Below, piece after piece: positions 14,251 to 24,706 of a stretch of DNA of 64,000 nt. Source of the stretch: Lycorma delicatula (lineage: Eukaryota; Arthropoda; Insecta; Hemiptera; Fulgoridae). Positions within the stretch are counted from its first letter, which is position 1. Every line of letters starts with the position of its first letter. The DNA lies in assembly GCF_047948215.1 (NCBI RefSeq), contig NC_134455.1, positions 302,578,147 to 302,642,146 of the forward strand. Direction: 5' to 3'. Under the pieces are notes generated by a model. It did no database searches. It had not been told where the DNA came from and saw only the letters and a program-made list of their open reading frames with translations. Position numbers and translations under genes: made by a program.

Positions 14251-14312
14251 GATCATAAGACAAGAAGCGCGATATTAATTTCCATTAATATCGAGCTTCT
14301 TGTCTTATGATC
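14251..14312. repeat. 62-bp near-perfect palindrome
   Basis: The arms start GATCATAAGACAAGAAGC and end with its exact reverse complement, continue inward as CGATATTAAT and its complement with one mismatched pair (G opposite A), and leave a four-base TTCC loop. It would form a 29-bp stem. No flanking duplication was identified, so its origin as a MITE or another foldback is open. Confidence 0.9.
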
Positions 14313-14599
14313 GGGAATTCATAACCGAATTTGTATTGTATTTACCAAACGTTATATAAATTTCCCCTTCCTCAACAGTTAATATAGTATTTACTTAATT
14401 ATCTCTTTATTTATAAAACTATTCGTTCTTGTAGAAGTAATATTTTTTTAAGTGCTACACAAATCTTATTATTCGGCTTATGAAAACAAATTCACCGATT
14501 TTTAACTGAAAAAAAAATTGAAATTATTTTTGATTGAAATGCATTTCTAGGCAAATAGCTTACACCCAGAAAAATAGAAAGCCTAAATTTGATAAGAAA

Positions 14600-14935
14600 A
14601 AAAGAATATTGGTTCCAGTGTTATAGTCAAATAAAAATGTTTAATTAAGAAATACTTGGATCTTACAAGGAGAAAGCACATCGATTCCAATCAGACTTCG
14701 CTCCTTTTTTTAACTTTTTGTTTATTTAAAAATATTGATTTATTAACAATTATTAACCTCTGTACAAAAAAAAATACGTTAAATAATAATTCAATAATAA
14801 AAAAAATATGAAATAAAATTAATGAAATAAAATTTTATGTACTTTTCATTTAAAAAAAGATGTGTATATGTAATTTAATAGAGATACAAGGAAGTCATGT
14901 GGCGTCTCCATCAGATTTTTATATGCATAAAAGCA
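14600..14935 (+). repeat. Dispersed repeat A, copy 1 (partial)
   Basis: The copy shares with the one at 31278-31895, in the same orientation, a run beginning GGTTCCAGTGTTATAG, a section ending CAGACTTCGCTCC plus a T-run, an AT-rich middle with AAATAATAATTCAATAA, and an end near CAAGGAAGTCATGTGGCG. The left part of the family, including the TTCGTACAAGG hairpin end, is missing. No coding capacity is visible. Confidence 0.7.
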
Positions 14936-15238
14936 TAAAGGAAAACAAAATACAGTAATATGGTAAAATAAAATCAAATGGTAAAATAATCAAACAAAAG
15001 TTTTCATTAAACTTAAACGCTGGCCAGCGTGCGTATTAATTTAATAACTCAATAGAATCGACTCTTCAAAATTCTCTTCTGTAAAATACTGTAACAGGAT
15101 CAGTGTAACGGATTTCTCCCAATTAAAAAGAAAGAATGAGAAAATAATAATGAAAAGAAGAACCCAGATGGAACTAAAAGGAATCGTTTTTTCAGACTAA
15201 CAGGTCCGTTTAACAATCTATTCTTTGTAATACAGACA

Positions 15239-15391
15239 ATGGCATCTCCAAAAGCTGTTTTTCGAACAGAAGGTTTACCGAACTGGAATAAAAATTTATG
15301 GGAAATTGTAAAGGTGCGGACGGCGAAAATTTTTATGCTTCAACAGTTAAGGGATGAGGCGGGTACTGATTCTGCAGACCAAGAGATATAA
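15239..15391 (+). other. Unrecognised 50-codon open frame with splice-like flanks
   Basis: An ATG in a favourable context (ACAATGG) opens a 50-residue frame starting MASPKAVFRTEGLPNW and ending at TAA 15389-15391. Its composition is balanced, unlike the lysine- and phenylalanine-rich chance frames around it. Just upstream lies a pyrimidine-rich stretch ending in CAG (15230-15235), resembling a splice acceptor, and at about 15430 lies AAGGTAAGG, resembling a donor, but the frame stops before the donor. I recognise no family. It could be a small exon, a decayed transposon piece or chance. Confidence 0.2.
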
Positions 15392-16093
15392 ATACTGCCA
15401 GGAACCAGCGGAAAGAGCCATAGTTTAAGGTAAGGTTGCGGTGATGGCAATGTCAGTAAACGTGTAGTTACAGCGGGTAAAGAGTATGTCACGAGTGTTC
15501 CATTGTGAAAAATGGCGAGTTATTGGTAAACAGTAGTGAATGTAACAGTATTATATTCAATCATAAACTGTAAGGTAATTCTATTGTCGATGGTAAAAGT
15601 AATAATATTTGCAGAAATTGAATTATATGAACTTTAGACTTTTCTAGTATTATCTTGGTAATTCAATATTAGGTACTAATATTAGCGATTATTATAACGT
15701 TTTTAGTCAATTGGACTGTATTTCGGTTTTTGTAATTTAACTGTTTTTAAACTATTCTGTATATTAAATCTATTTATTCTTATTACTATTATTTATTTTA
15801 TTTTCCATTGTTTTATAGTAATAAATTGTATTTATAAGAAATTTTTAATTTATTAATCTCTCTGCGAACATACAACAATATTATCTTACTTATAAATCTT
15901 CAGTATATTTCACTATAACAGTTTGTAATGGATATTGAAAGTATTTTTTTTTTTTTAAATGTACACCCACATATATATTACATGGTGCTACTTGAGTATG
16001 CGGTCTGCTGTTAAATTTACACTTTACTATGCGTTCTACCACAATAGGTGTGGACCTATTGTGCTTATATAATTTGTACATTTAATGATAATA
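15392..16093. other. Spacer, nothing recognised
   Basis: Moderately GC-rich sequence to about 15560 gives way to AT-rich sequence. No coding, RNA or repeat feature was identified. Confidence 0.4.
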
Positions 16094-16230
16094 TAATTAG
16101 AGGAGGTTAGCGAGCGTTAGGTTATGTTTAATAGATTAAGTTGATAACCTAATAAATGATTCGTGTACTGAACTTCGTACGATATCAATATAACCTAACG
16201 CTCACTTTACTCGCTAACCTCGTCTAATTA
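16094..16230. mobile_element. 137-bp MITE-like foldback element
   Basis: The ends form a 21-bp terminal inverted repeat: TAATTAGAGGAGGTTAGCGAG at 16094-16114, and its reverse complement with one mismatch at 16210-16230. Inside, CGTTAGGTTAT on the left pairs with ATAACCTAACG on the right, so most of the element is an imperfect palindrome. It has no coding capacity. The short size and TA-rich ends suit a non-autonomous DNA transposon, but no clear target duplication beyond a few A/T bases could be assigned. Confidence 0.75.
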
Positions 16231-16344
16231 ATATTAAATATACAAATTATATACAACGTTTTAGCGTTTCATTTTTTTTATCACAATTTTATGGTAGAGC
16301 GCATATACTGTAGTGGTGTACCGGACTGCATAATAAAATAGCAC

Positions 16345-16350
<6 letters not shown>

Positions 16351-16423
<73 letters not shown>
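16351..16423. repeat. (TG)n microsatellite
   Basis: An uninterrupted TG dinucleotide run of about 36 units. The apparent histidine/threonine-rich open frame on the minus strand at 16261-16491 is this repeat translated. Confidence 0.97.
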
Positions 16424-16425
<2 letters not shown>

Positions 16426-17689
16426 ATGAAGAGAGAAAATATCAGAGGATGTGGAAGAGAGAGGAAGAAAAATTAAGTGATCCAATAACAATGCTAGAGA
16501 TTTTACTTTGAATTTAATTTAAGTTTTGAAGTATTTATGATTCTGTATAATGTTGATTGATTTATTTATAATAATGCAGCATTTGTATTTAATTTTGAAA
16601 ATTTTAATTTTTATAATTCATTTTCTTTTTTATTTTAATATATAATTTTTTGAAAATATTTTTTCGATCTCCACAGTAAATTTATTTTACATTTCAAAAT
16701 TATTTTTTCTGCTTAGGAAATTGGTAAGTATGATATTAAAAGAAGTGTATTTTTTTTGTAAACTTAAGTACCCTAAAGTTTAACGGTTATTAGAACACTC
16801 TATGTTTTTATGTGTATACTTTTTCACGTGTTCTAAGTGAAATTTTATTATTTAGTTACTTTACTAAAAGGTTATTGGTATGAGTAGGCGAGATTTTATT
16901 TTTATAATACTTTTTGGTTAGCGTTTGTTCAATTTATCAAATAAAAAGGACGTAAAAACGTTTATATGGCTAAAAAATATTTATTTGTTAAAAGGTTTGA
17001 ACTTCGTAGTTAATTTTTTTACGGGAAATTTTTTTTTCGTTTTACGGATGAAATTTTTAACACTAAAAGAAATTACGGTACTCTAAAATAAAATTTAATT
17101 GTATGTGAGTAACAAAAGAACATCCGAATACAACTAATGGACTGCGGTTTTTAACGTTGTACATTATATATAAGTAGAAGCGCGCGCATGTTGCGCCTAT
17201 ATATTGACGAATATGAGGAGGGGACGCAACGTGTGTTTGACGTACTTTATATGCAAGCCATAATGCAGAATGCATGTGAGAGAGATTTTTTATACTTGAT
17301 CAACGCATAATAGCGTATTACATTTTTCCTAGATAAAGTAGGTTTTTGCTGTTCTGAATAAAATTATCTACTAACAGAAAGGTGAATAATCAATGGTCTG
17401 TCTTAATAAAAAGACAGTTTTAAAGTTCCAATTAATTGGTCAAACATTCTTATAGTCTATCAGACAAAGAAAAGAAAAAATCATACATTAAATTTCAATT
17501 ATCTACACGATTACATAATCGTTACAAGCGTATCCGCATAATAAATAAATATGTTTCAATTATTCTATCCATTTCACAGTAGATGTTTCATTGCTTGAAC
17601 ATATCCATGATCTTTGAAAAATAGCAACCAGATATTTTGCAAAAAAATAACAAAATTATAATACTTTCCACGCATTGGTTATTTATTCT

Positions 17690-18650
17690 TAAATAGTGAA
17701 AAATTAATTATTCATGAAAAAGGTTACCTAAGATTTATTTTTTGAGGTAAAGGGTAATTTATGATCAAGTTTTATTCTAAAATTATCATTATGTTTTTAT
17801 TGATGAAAAAGTTTTAGAAATTCAAAAAATCAAGAGTTTTATTTTACTCCCCACCTCCAAAATCACCTTCCAAGAGATGTTTTTGATTGTTCTATGTTGT
17901 ATATGTTAAATGTAAGAGCTAAAAATCTCATTAAAAAATGTACAAACAATAAAAAATTACAAAGATTTCTTTTTTGGTGGTGAAAGGGTGAATCATAATG
18001 AAATTTTATTATAATATTATTACTAAAAGTTTATTATTTAAATTTTTAATATGATTTAAGTTTTTAATAATATTATAAAATTAAATAAACATAAAAAAGT
18101 TTTGAAAAATTAAAAAAACTGATATTTTTAAACTTTGATCAGCTGTCCCATCCCCAGTATAGTCCCAAAGTATTTTTTTTGCGTTGCTTACACTACTACT
18201 ATGCCTAGGAAGACATTTAAAAAAATTCGGTTCAATATATGCAAACTATAAAAAGATTTTTTTTCGATTTTTGGGGAAGGGAAAAATTTTCAAGGCAAAT
18301 GTTTTTGAAAAATGGTAAGATAAGCATGCATACATGTACTGAGCTTTAATAAAGTGGGGTTATGTTTGAAAAATTTTGAGAAAATTGACCCTTAAGAAAG
18401 ATACCCCCTCCTAAAGATATTGACTTCAAAATTCGACTAAAAAATTTTCTCAACATATAAATTTTATCTCTGTACAAATTTTATCAAAATTGGTTTATCC
18501 AGTCAAAAGTTATTAAGCTTGAAACACGCCAATACTCGTACGTACGAACATTACACCCGTTTTTTTTTTTTGTTTTTTTTTGGATGGGATTCCTGGGTCA
18601 TGAAACGTCGAAAAATGCAAAAATCCATACCACATTTTTTGATTTATTTT
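17690..18650 (+). repeat. Probable decayed transposon or Helitron-like repeat region
   Basis: Three loosely similar blocks of an A-rich run, a G-rich GGTGAAAGGGTGAA-type phrase and a stretch of AAATTTTATT spacers recur near 17745, 17980 and 18270. The region ends with phrases of a kind common near the ends of insect non-autonomous elements, such as CAAAATTGGTTTATCCAGTC at 18486, followed by T-runs at 18559-18582. No protein motif is visible. The assignment is by general resemblance only. Confidence 0.3.
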
Positions 18651-18659
18651 CATACTTTC

Positions 18660-18697
18660 CTTTTTGCAGCATAGCTCTAGAGCTATGCTGCAAAAAG
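18660..18697. repeat. Perfect 38-bp palindrome
   Basis: CTTTTTGCAGCATAGCTCT is followed immediately by its exact reverse complement, with no loop. With one mismatch per side the symmetry extends several more bases into TACTTTC / AAAAGTA. It would form a hairpin with a 19-bp stem. It lies directly after the repeat-rich block. Confidence 0.95.
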
Positions 18698-18699
18698 AA

Positions 18700-19503
18700 A
18701 AGTAAAAGAAAAAATATAAAAAAAATAAAAGGAAAGTAAAAAAATCAGAATAAATAAAGGTAGTAAATTATATTTAATTGCAATAAAATATCTAAAACAA
18801 ATGAATCTTTATATAATTATAATAAATTAAAACTTTCCTTCCTTCCCGAATTTCCCGAATGAAAAAAACGTTTGTGAAGATGTGTAACAAACCAAAACCC
18901 ATGCGTTTTTTTATAAAACCAGAGACGATTGCAGAAATGAAAAACATTGGGTAACTTCTATTTTGCTAAATCAGCTAAGACTGTATTTGTTTATCTTAAG
19001 TTTCCCAACGAATTTTCTTTAAATATTGCATGAATACCTAAATGACTTCCAACTATATTTTAAATATTATTACTCGTATACTTAATACGATTATTATAAC
19101 CAAAAACTAAGTATATTAAAAAACATTTATCCTAACAAATGATATCAAATCAATAAAAGTCCAGAATATTAATTTAAATGTTTGAAAATTCAAGATTCAA
19201 AGATCCCTCATTTTAAAATAACAATTACTTATAAATTTGTTTAGAATTAATTTGAATTAAATTAAGAATAATAATCTAGAAAATTAATGAAAATATTAAA
19301 AGTTACATAATAATGAAAAGTAAATTTAGCATTCAGAAGTAAAAAGGTATAAAAATTGATCTTTGTCAGTAAGTAATATATATATATATATTTTAATTAT
19401 AAAAAAATTAATTTAACCTACTCCTTTTGAATATATTCAAAAAAAGCGTTAATGACGAAGAGCGATATATGATGAAAATTGAAAATATTGTATGAAAATA
19501 TAT

Positions 19504-19558
<55 letters not shown>

Positions 19559-19600
19559 CGATGTACTCGTATGATGAAAATATATATTTATGATGAAAAT
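18700..19600. other. AT-rich spacer with TA tracts
   Basis: No gene was recognised. A short TA tract is at 19377-19390 and a longer one follows at 19509-19556. Confidence 0.5.
19509..19556. repeat. (TA)n microsatellite
   Basis: A TA dinucleotide run of about 24 units. Confidence 0.95.
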
Positions 19601-20215
19601 TATGATTAACCTCTGATTGTAAAAAAAGTTTTACGATAAATAATAATTCAATAATTACAATTAAAAAAAAATATGAAAAAAAATCAGAAGTTAGTAGTGA
19701 AATAAACTTTTATGTACTTTCCATTTAAAAAAAAATGAAATGAAGTCGGATTCGAACAGATGTACCTTCCCCTTGTAAGAGCCAAATATTTCATTAATTA
19801 AAATTTTATTTGACTATAAGTCCAGAATCAATCAAAATACTTACTATTTATGATATATCGTTGAAAAGCTCTCAATGAGGGGTAATTATTGCAGTTAAGA
19901 AAATGTCCAAAATCCAAATATTTTAGATTTTGGGCTTTTTTGACACTTTTGGTCAAGTCGATTGCAGTCAAAAGGAAAAGTGCACAATTAGATGTTACAA
20001 GAGTCCTAAATCCAAAATTTAAACATTCTACGTCTAATAGTTTTTGAATTATGCGAGATAAATACCCAAATACGTACGTACAGATGTCACGTCGAAAATA
20101 GTCAAAATGGATTCAGGGATAGTCAGATGGAAATTTCCGTTGAAATCTGAAAACCGAAATTTTTCGCGATCACAATACTTCCTTTACTTCGTACAAGGAT
20201 ATACAAATCGAGATT
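19600..20215 (-). repeat. Dispersed repeat A, copy 2 (rearranged)
   Basis: The stretch from GAAGTCGGATTCGAAC (19744) to CTTCCTTTACTTCGTACAAG (20195) is the reverse complement of most of the copy at 31278, including CTCTCAATGAG, the TCCAAAATCCAAATATTTT region and GTCAAAATGGATTCAGGG. The adjacent AT-rich segment (19610-19730, with ACGATAAATAATAATTCAA and TGTACTTTCCATTTAAAA) is instead in the same orientation as in copy 1. One part is therefore inverted relative to the other copies. The repeat is non-coding. Confidence 0.75.
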
Positions 20216-20307
20216 TAAAAATAACAATTAATTATTTTAAGTGAGCCCAAATTATTTTTATTGGTACTGGTCCCTGATTATTGAATTTTCTGTTGTAACA
20301 ATTCGAT

Positions 20308-20437
20308 TTTGCATCGCAGGAATGGTCGACCTAAGACTGTACAAGACCTGTGTCATTTACATCCATATATATCAACCTCATTCATCCTCTGAAGTAGTAC
20401 CTTACGACAGTTTCGGATGCTAAACAGAAAAAAAAGA
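20308..20437 (+). mobile_element. SINE family 1, 3' part only
   Basis: The sequence from GGAATGGTCGACCTAAGACT to the A-rich end matches the 3' half of the full copies at 26091-26384 and 61560-61859, including TCATTTACATCCAT, CATTCATCCTCTGAAGTA and a GCTAAACAG tail followed by eight A residues. The tRNA-like head is absent, consistent with 5' truncation at retroposition. Confidence 0.75.
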
Positions 20438-21119
20438 TAATAACCCTTTTACTTTAAAAGTAAAAGGTAATATATATATATTTGTTGTTTTTTATATTCT
20501 AATGTCGATATATTACAAAATAGAATTACAAACGAGTGTTCCGGTCTAAAGTAATAAAAAATATTATTACATTTGCTACTTAAAAATTAAATTATCTTTT
20601 TAAAAATTAAAGAGATAAAACATTTAATTTAATAGAACGTAATAATATTAAAAATTCCTATCTTATAAAAACAAAATTTATAAAAAAAATACGAATAATA
20701 CACGTGCAGCGGCACGCTTATAATAAATTATAATACGAAAAACAAGTTTAAATTTAATATTATATTATAATGCAATACGAGTAGGATAGGGCAGCTACAC
20801 TTAAATCAACGCATCACTTTATATTTAAATTACTTGAAAATAATGACGTGAAATTTAATAATTAAAGGTCTGATGTATAATATAAACGAGGTCATGGTTT
20901 TAAATGGTTTTATTTAAAATCGGGAAAAGATCTTTAATAATTAAAAATAAATTATTGTGTTTATTTTTACATAAATTATCTATTTTTCAAATCGAATGAA
21001 TCATCCAATTTTAAGGAGTTGTAAATGGGTAAAACCCCCCAAATTACAAAATAGTTTATTTCATTATATTTTTGGCCAATCTAATGTTATAGGCAGATTT
21101 TATAAGAACTACCTATTGT

Positions 21120-21390
21120 AATCTGGACCATGATTCGACTTCCGAAAAATTTCAAAATATCTTCGCGTTTCACATCCCCCAGACCCCAAAACCACCGTCA
21201 GCAAAAGTTTATATATATATATATACACCTTCTTGTGGACACGATAACTGCCGTAATTTTCCGCCAATCACTTTCAAAATTTTGCAATTTATTAAAGATC
21301 GGGCATACATGCCCAATCTTTGTTGTATATGTTGTTCTTGTGAGGGTTTTGTTTTTCAGGTACTCTGTAGTTAATTTTATTGTAAATTAA
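21120..21390 (+). repeat. Possible dispersed repeat with short TA tract
   Basis: The phrases ATTCGACTTCCGAAAAA, CCCCCAGACCCCAAAACC, a TA tract at 21213-21224 and TTGTGGACACGATAACTG resemble a widespread insect non-autonomous repeat. There is only this copy in the window, so the call rests on recollection. The open frame across it is not credible as a gene. Confidence 0.3.
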
Positions 21391-21639
21391 ACAGAAATTC
21401 GAGAATAATTAAACAAAATTAAACTAGAAAATCCAAAAATAATGCGCTTCTAAATTACAATTTTCAATTAATATTAAATAATCAGATATTTCACCAAATC
21501 TATTACATATACACATATCTAATAATAATACCTATTAAATTTCATATACACGTTTTTAAATGTGCGTAAAATTTAATTTCACTGATAACTTATGATTTTT
21601 TTCATGTTTTTTTGTCATTATTGAATGTTTTTTTTATTT

Positions 21640-22235
21640 TAAAGATTTTTGTTAACAATAACGAGTTAATAATTATTAATAAATCAATATATTTAAATTA
21701 AAAACAATTTTTTTTTAAAATCAATTAAAAAAAGGAGATGAAGTCCGATTCGTGTCTTCCCTTGTAAGATCCAAATATTTCATTAATTAAAATTTTATTT
21801 GGCTATAACTCTGGAACCAATGAAAATAATTACAACTTATGATCATCATTGAAAAGCTCTCAGTCAGCGCTTATTACTGCAGTTAAAAAAAGCCAAAATC
21901 CACACTTTTGGGGATTTAGGGCCTTTTTGCACACTTTTGGTTCAGTCGATTGTAATCAAAAGGGAAGTTACACAATTAGATGTTACACAGTCCTAAATCC
22001 AAAATTTCAACATTTTACGGCTAATCGTTTTCGAGTTATGCGAGATACGTACCTACGCATGTACGTACAGGCGTCAAGCCGAAACTAGTAAAATGGATTC
22101 AGGGATGGTCAAAATGGATATTTCCGTTGAAATTTGAAAAACGAATTTTTTTGTGAAATCGTAATTTCTTTACTTTATTTTATTTATTTTTTTTATTATT
22201 TATCTTTACTTCGTACAAGGAAATATTAGAAAAAC
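21640..22235 (-). repeat. Dispersed repeat A, copy 3
   Basis: Reverse-oriented relative to 31278-31895. It starts in the AT-rich arm (GTTAATAATTATTAATAAAT), passes AAAAAAGGAGATGAAGTCCG, GGCTATAACTCTGGAACC and GAAAAGCTCTCA, and ends with TTTACTTCGTACAAGGAAA after a local T-rich expansion at 22165-22205. The two-tRNA-box-like GATTCG element seen in other copies is altered here. Non-coding. Confidence 0.8.
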
Positions 22236-22239
22236 GGAA

Positions 22240-23570
22240 CTATTTTTTTCGTATGAACGCAAAATTTCGTTTTATGAAATTCTTCCCCTGATCATGTTTA
22301 TTTTTTTATCAATTGTGGCAACAGGATCTTCCATTCAAGATCTGACGTCTTCATAGATATCAAATCGTTCTTCTCTAAGTAACACTTTTCGGTAATGTTT
22401 CTTTTTCTACACAACCTCATCCTACGAAAACGTTTTGGAATTATTAAGCATCATATATCATTTTTAACAAATTATCAACCCATTTACAAAATTATCCCAC
22501 CACCTTATCTTAGAATAGATTTAAATACTGTTTTAAAATATTAACGTATTTAAGTATATTTTAAAGAAAAATCTATGTGCATGAATTTGAAAATAATACT
22601 TATTTAAAATACGAGTACATCTTTCCTACTGTGTATATCTTATCATAGTAGCCTTTAATATACATTGTTTCACCGCAGAAAGAGGTACATTAATACACCT
22701 TCTGGCATATTTTATTTTTTATTTGTGATCTACATAAATCAACCGAAGTATAATAGATATTAGTAGTATTAGAAGTAGTAGAATTTTTTTGTATATAATG
22801 ATATTCCCTATAGAGTCTCACTGTGTTAAACAAATGGAAGGAGTCTTTTAGGGATGAATATCATTTGAATTTGTTAGGTTCAAATGTACAGTAGACTCAG
22901 TAAGAAAGCAACAGGAAACCACTTCAATCCTAATTTTCCTTAAAAATTCTAGTACTAGGTGGTTTCAATCCTTAGAAATTGTTTCTCATTTCAGAAGTGA
23001 CTTGATACACAAGTCAGATCCTCTACGTCCCTTACGGTTAGGTCTCTTAAAGCAATATAAAACAAACTTTTTCACATCAACTTCAAAGATATCAAACAGT
23101 ACGTAGTGTACTACTAAAATAATTTCAAATAACCGTTCACAAATTACTAATTTATTTCACACTAATTTAGTTTATTTTTTATGTCTCAAATTTGTTTAAT
23201 AATTATTTCATATATTTGTTATCTTACAGAATGGATTTAAAAACAAACATTAGTCTCACTTCTTTTTGGTATTTATTAATTTTGTGACTGCTCTGATCAA
23301 GATTTTTCACGGAAACTTCGAGGCAATTTTTTTTTATTTAAATTTCATTTAAATTAAAGAAATTATTTCATTATAAATTTTTTTTAAAAATAGCACAGGA
23401 CCCATACCTGACATGTTCTACATATATTTAATGATTAAGTACCTATCTAAATAAAATGTTTATCTATTTATTTAGATACTTCTAAAATAAAATCTTAATG
23501 GAAAAAGTACTAAAAAATGTATAATAATATATCCAATCTATGATTTCTAAAAAAATACACACACATACAT

Positions 23571-23617
<47 letters not shown>

Positions 23618-24265
23618 TGTTTATTCAAGTTTTGCATATCGCATTTGATGTATTGCATCTGAAAAGAAAGCTGCTGTCTAGTTCATACTTAAACATAATT
23701 GCTAATCTAAAAATTCATGTTTTTTTTTTTATTCATACTTATAAAGTTAGTACTTTTATTAGCGTAGGTCATTAATTGAAATGTACTGTAATTTTAATTG
23801 AATCGAAAAAATAAAGTAAGAAAACCAAATGCTTAACAATTATTTAAGTAAAAATACAAGTTAAGAGAGTTAAAGCACAAACATTGAAGTAAATGGATAA
23901 TAGAAATTAATTATTAATTAACTGATGTCGTACAAATGCATGTATTCAGCAATAAATCAAGATAATGATAAATATACGCATACTGAGATCTATACATGTA
24001 ACAGACTTGTTATGAAGGGTCAACTGTCACGTTAGCTGAAATTTCAGATAGATTTCAAGACTTACATCCAGTGCATTAAACTACCTTGGATAACATGGAG
24101 ATATAGGCAAGTCTAGGTCGAGACAATTAGCAAGAGAATATACATATTATTAATACTGTAAAGTTTTTTCCCTACTTAACTACTATTTAAGATACTGTTA
24201 GCTGCAAACCTTTTACATGTTCCATGGATTTAATCTTCATAAAAACACATAGTATAGTATGATTG
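22240..24265. other. AT-rich spacer, nothing recognised
   Basis: A slightly less AT-biased stretch lies at 22800-23100, but no open frame, RNA gene or repeat family was recognised. A TA microsatellite is listed separately. Confidence 0.45.
23574..23615. repeat. (TA)n microsatellite
   Basis: A TA dinucleotide run of about 21 units preceded by an ACACACATACAT stretch. Confidence 0.93.
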
Positions 24266-24269
24266 TCTT

Positions 24270-24435
24270 AATTTTTTTTTTTTTTGTTGTAATAACTAGA
24301 GATAAATATTAAAAAATAGGACTGCCAAAAAAACATTGCTCTTTAATATAGGATAATGAGTATTACAGGATAATTAAGGAATGTGAAGATGACAATTTAG
24401 TACATAGTATATGTATAAGTGAATAAATAAATCAA
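24270..24435 (+). repeat. Dispersed repeat B, copy 1
   Basis: The sequence AGAGATAAATATTAAAAA, then GACTGCCAAAAAAACATTGC and TCTTTAATATAGGATAATG, recurs at 50745-50900 in the same orientation and at 52590-52700 inverted. It ends in a TATGTATAAGTGAATAAA stretch at the position where copy 2 has a long TA microsatellite. Non-coding and of unknown class. Confidence 0.65.
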
Positions 24436-24441
24436 AAAGTT

Positions 24442-24706
24442 ATTATCAAAAGTTGAACGAAGCAATTCGAGAAATTGTTGTTGAGTTAGGCCCTTACTAA
24501 AATCGTAAAAAAATCATCCAACGAAAATCTTACGTGAGATTTATATTTTATCACAACTGTTTTATTTAAACACTCACTGTAAACAAACCGATTTCTGAGT
24601 TACCACTGGTGTAACAAAAAAAAGTCAAATTTTTAAAAATAGTAATGTCACATCTCAATAGCGCCATCATCAGTGGACGTTTGTAAATTTTTTTCAATTT
24701 TTTAAA
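24442..24706 (-). mobile_element. Second, truncated mariner 5' end
   Basis: This segment is a diverged direct copy of 25701-25960, the 5' UTR and first transposase codons of the mariner at 24707-25966. Shared landmarks are ATTATCAAAAGTTGAACGA, TTACTAAAATCGTAAAAA, ATCATCCAACGAAAA, CACTGTAAACAAACCGAT and CATCTCAATAGCGCCATC. It is oriented the same way and abuts the 3' end of that element, so the two lie head-to-tail. It stops within the transposase N-terminal coding region. It could be a remnant of a tandem mariner or the product of unequal recombination. Confidence 0.75.

Noticed and set aside
16261..16491. 76-codon minus-strand frame rich in threonine and histidine
   Set aside because: It is the translation of the (TG)n microsatellite.
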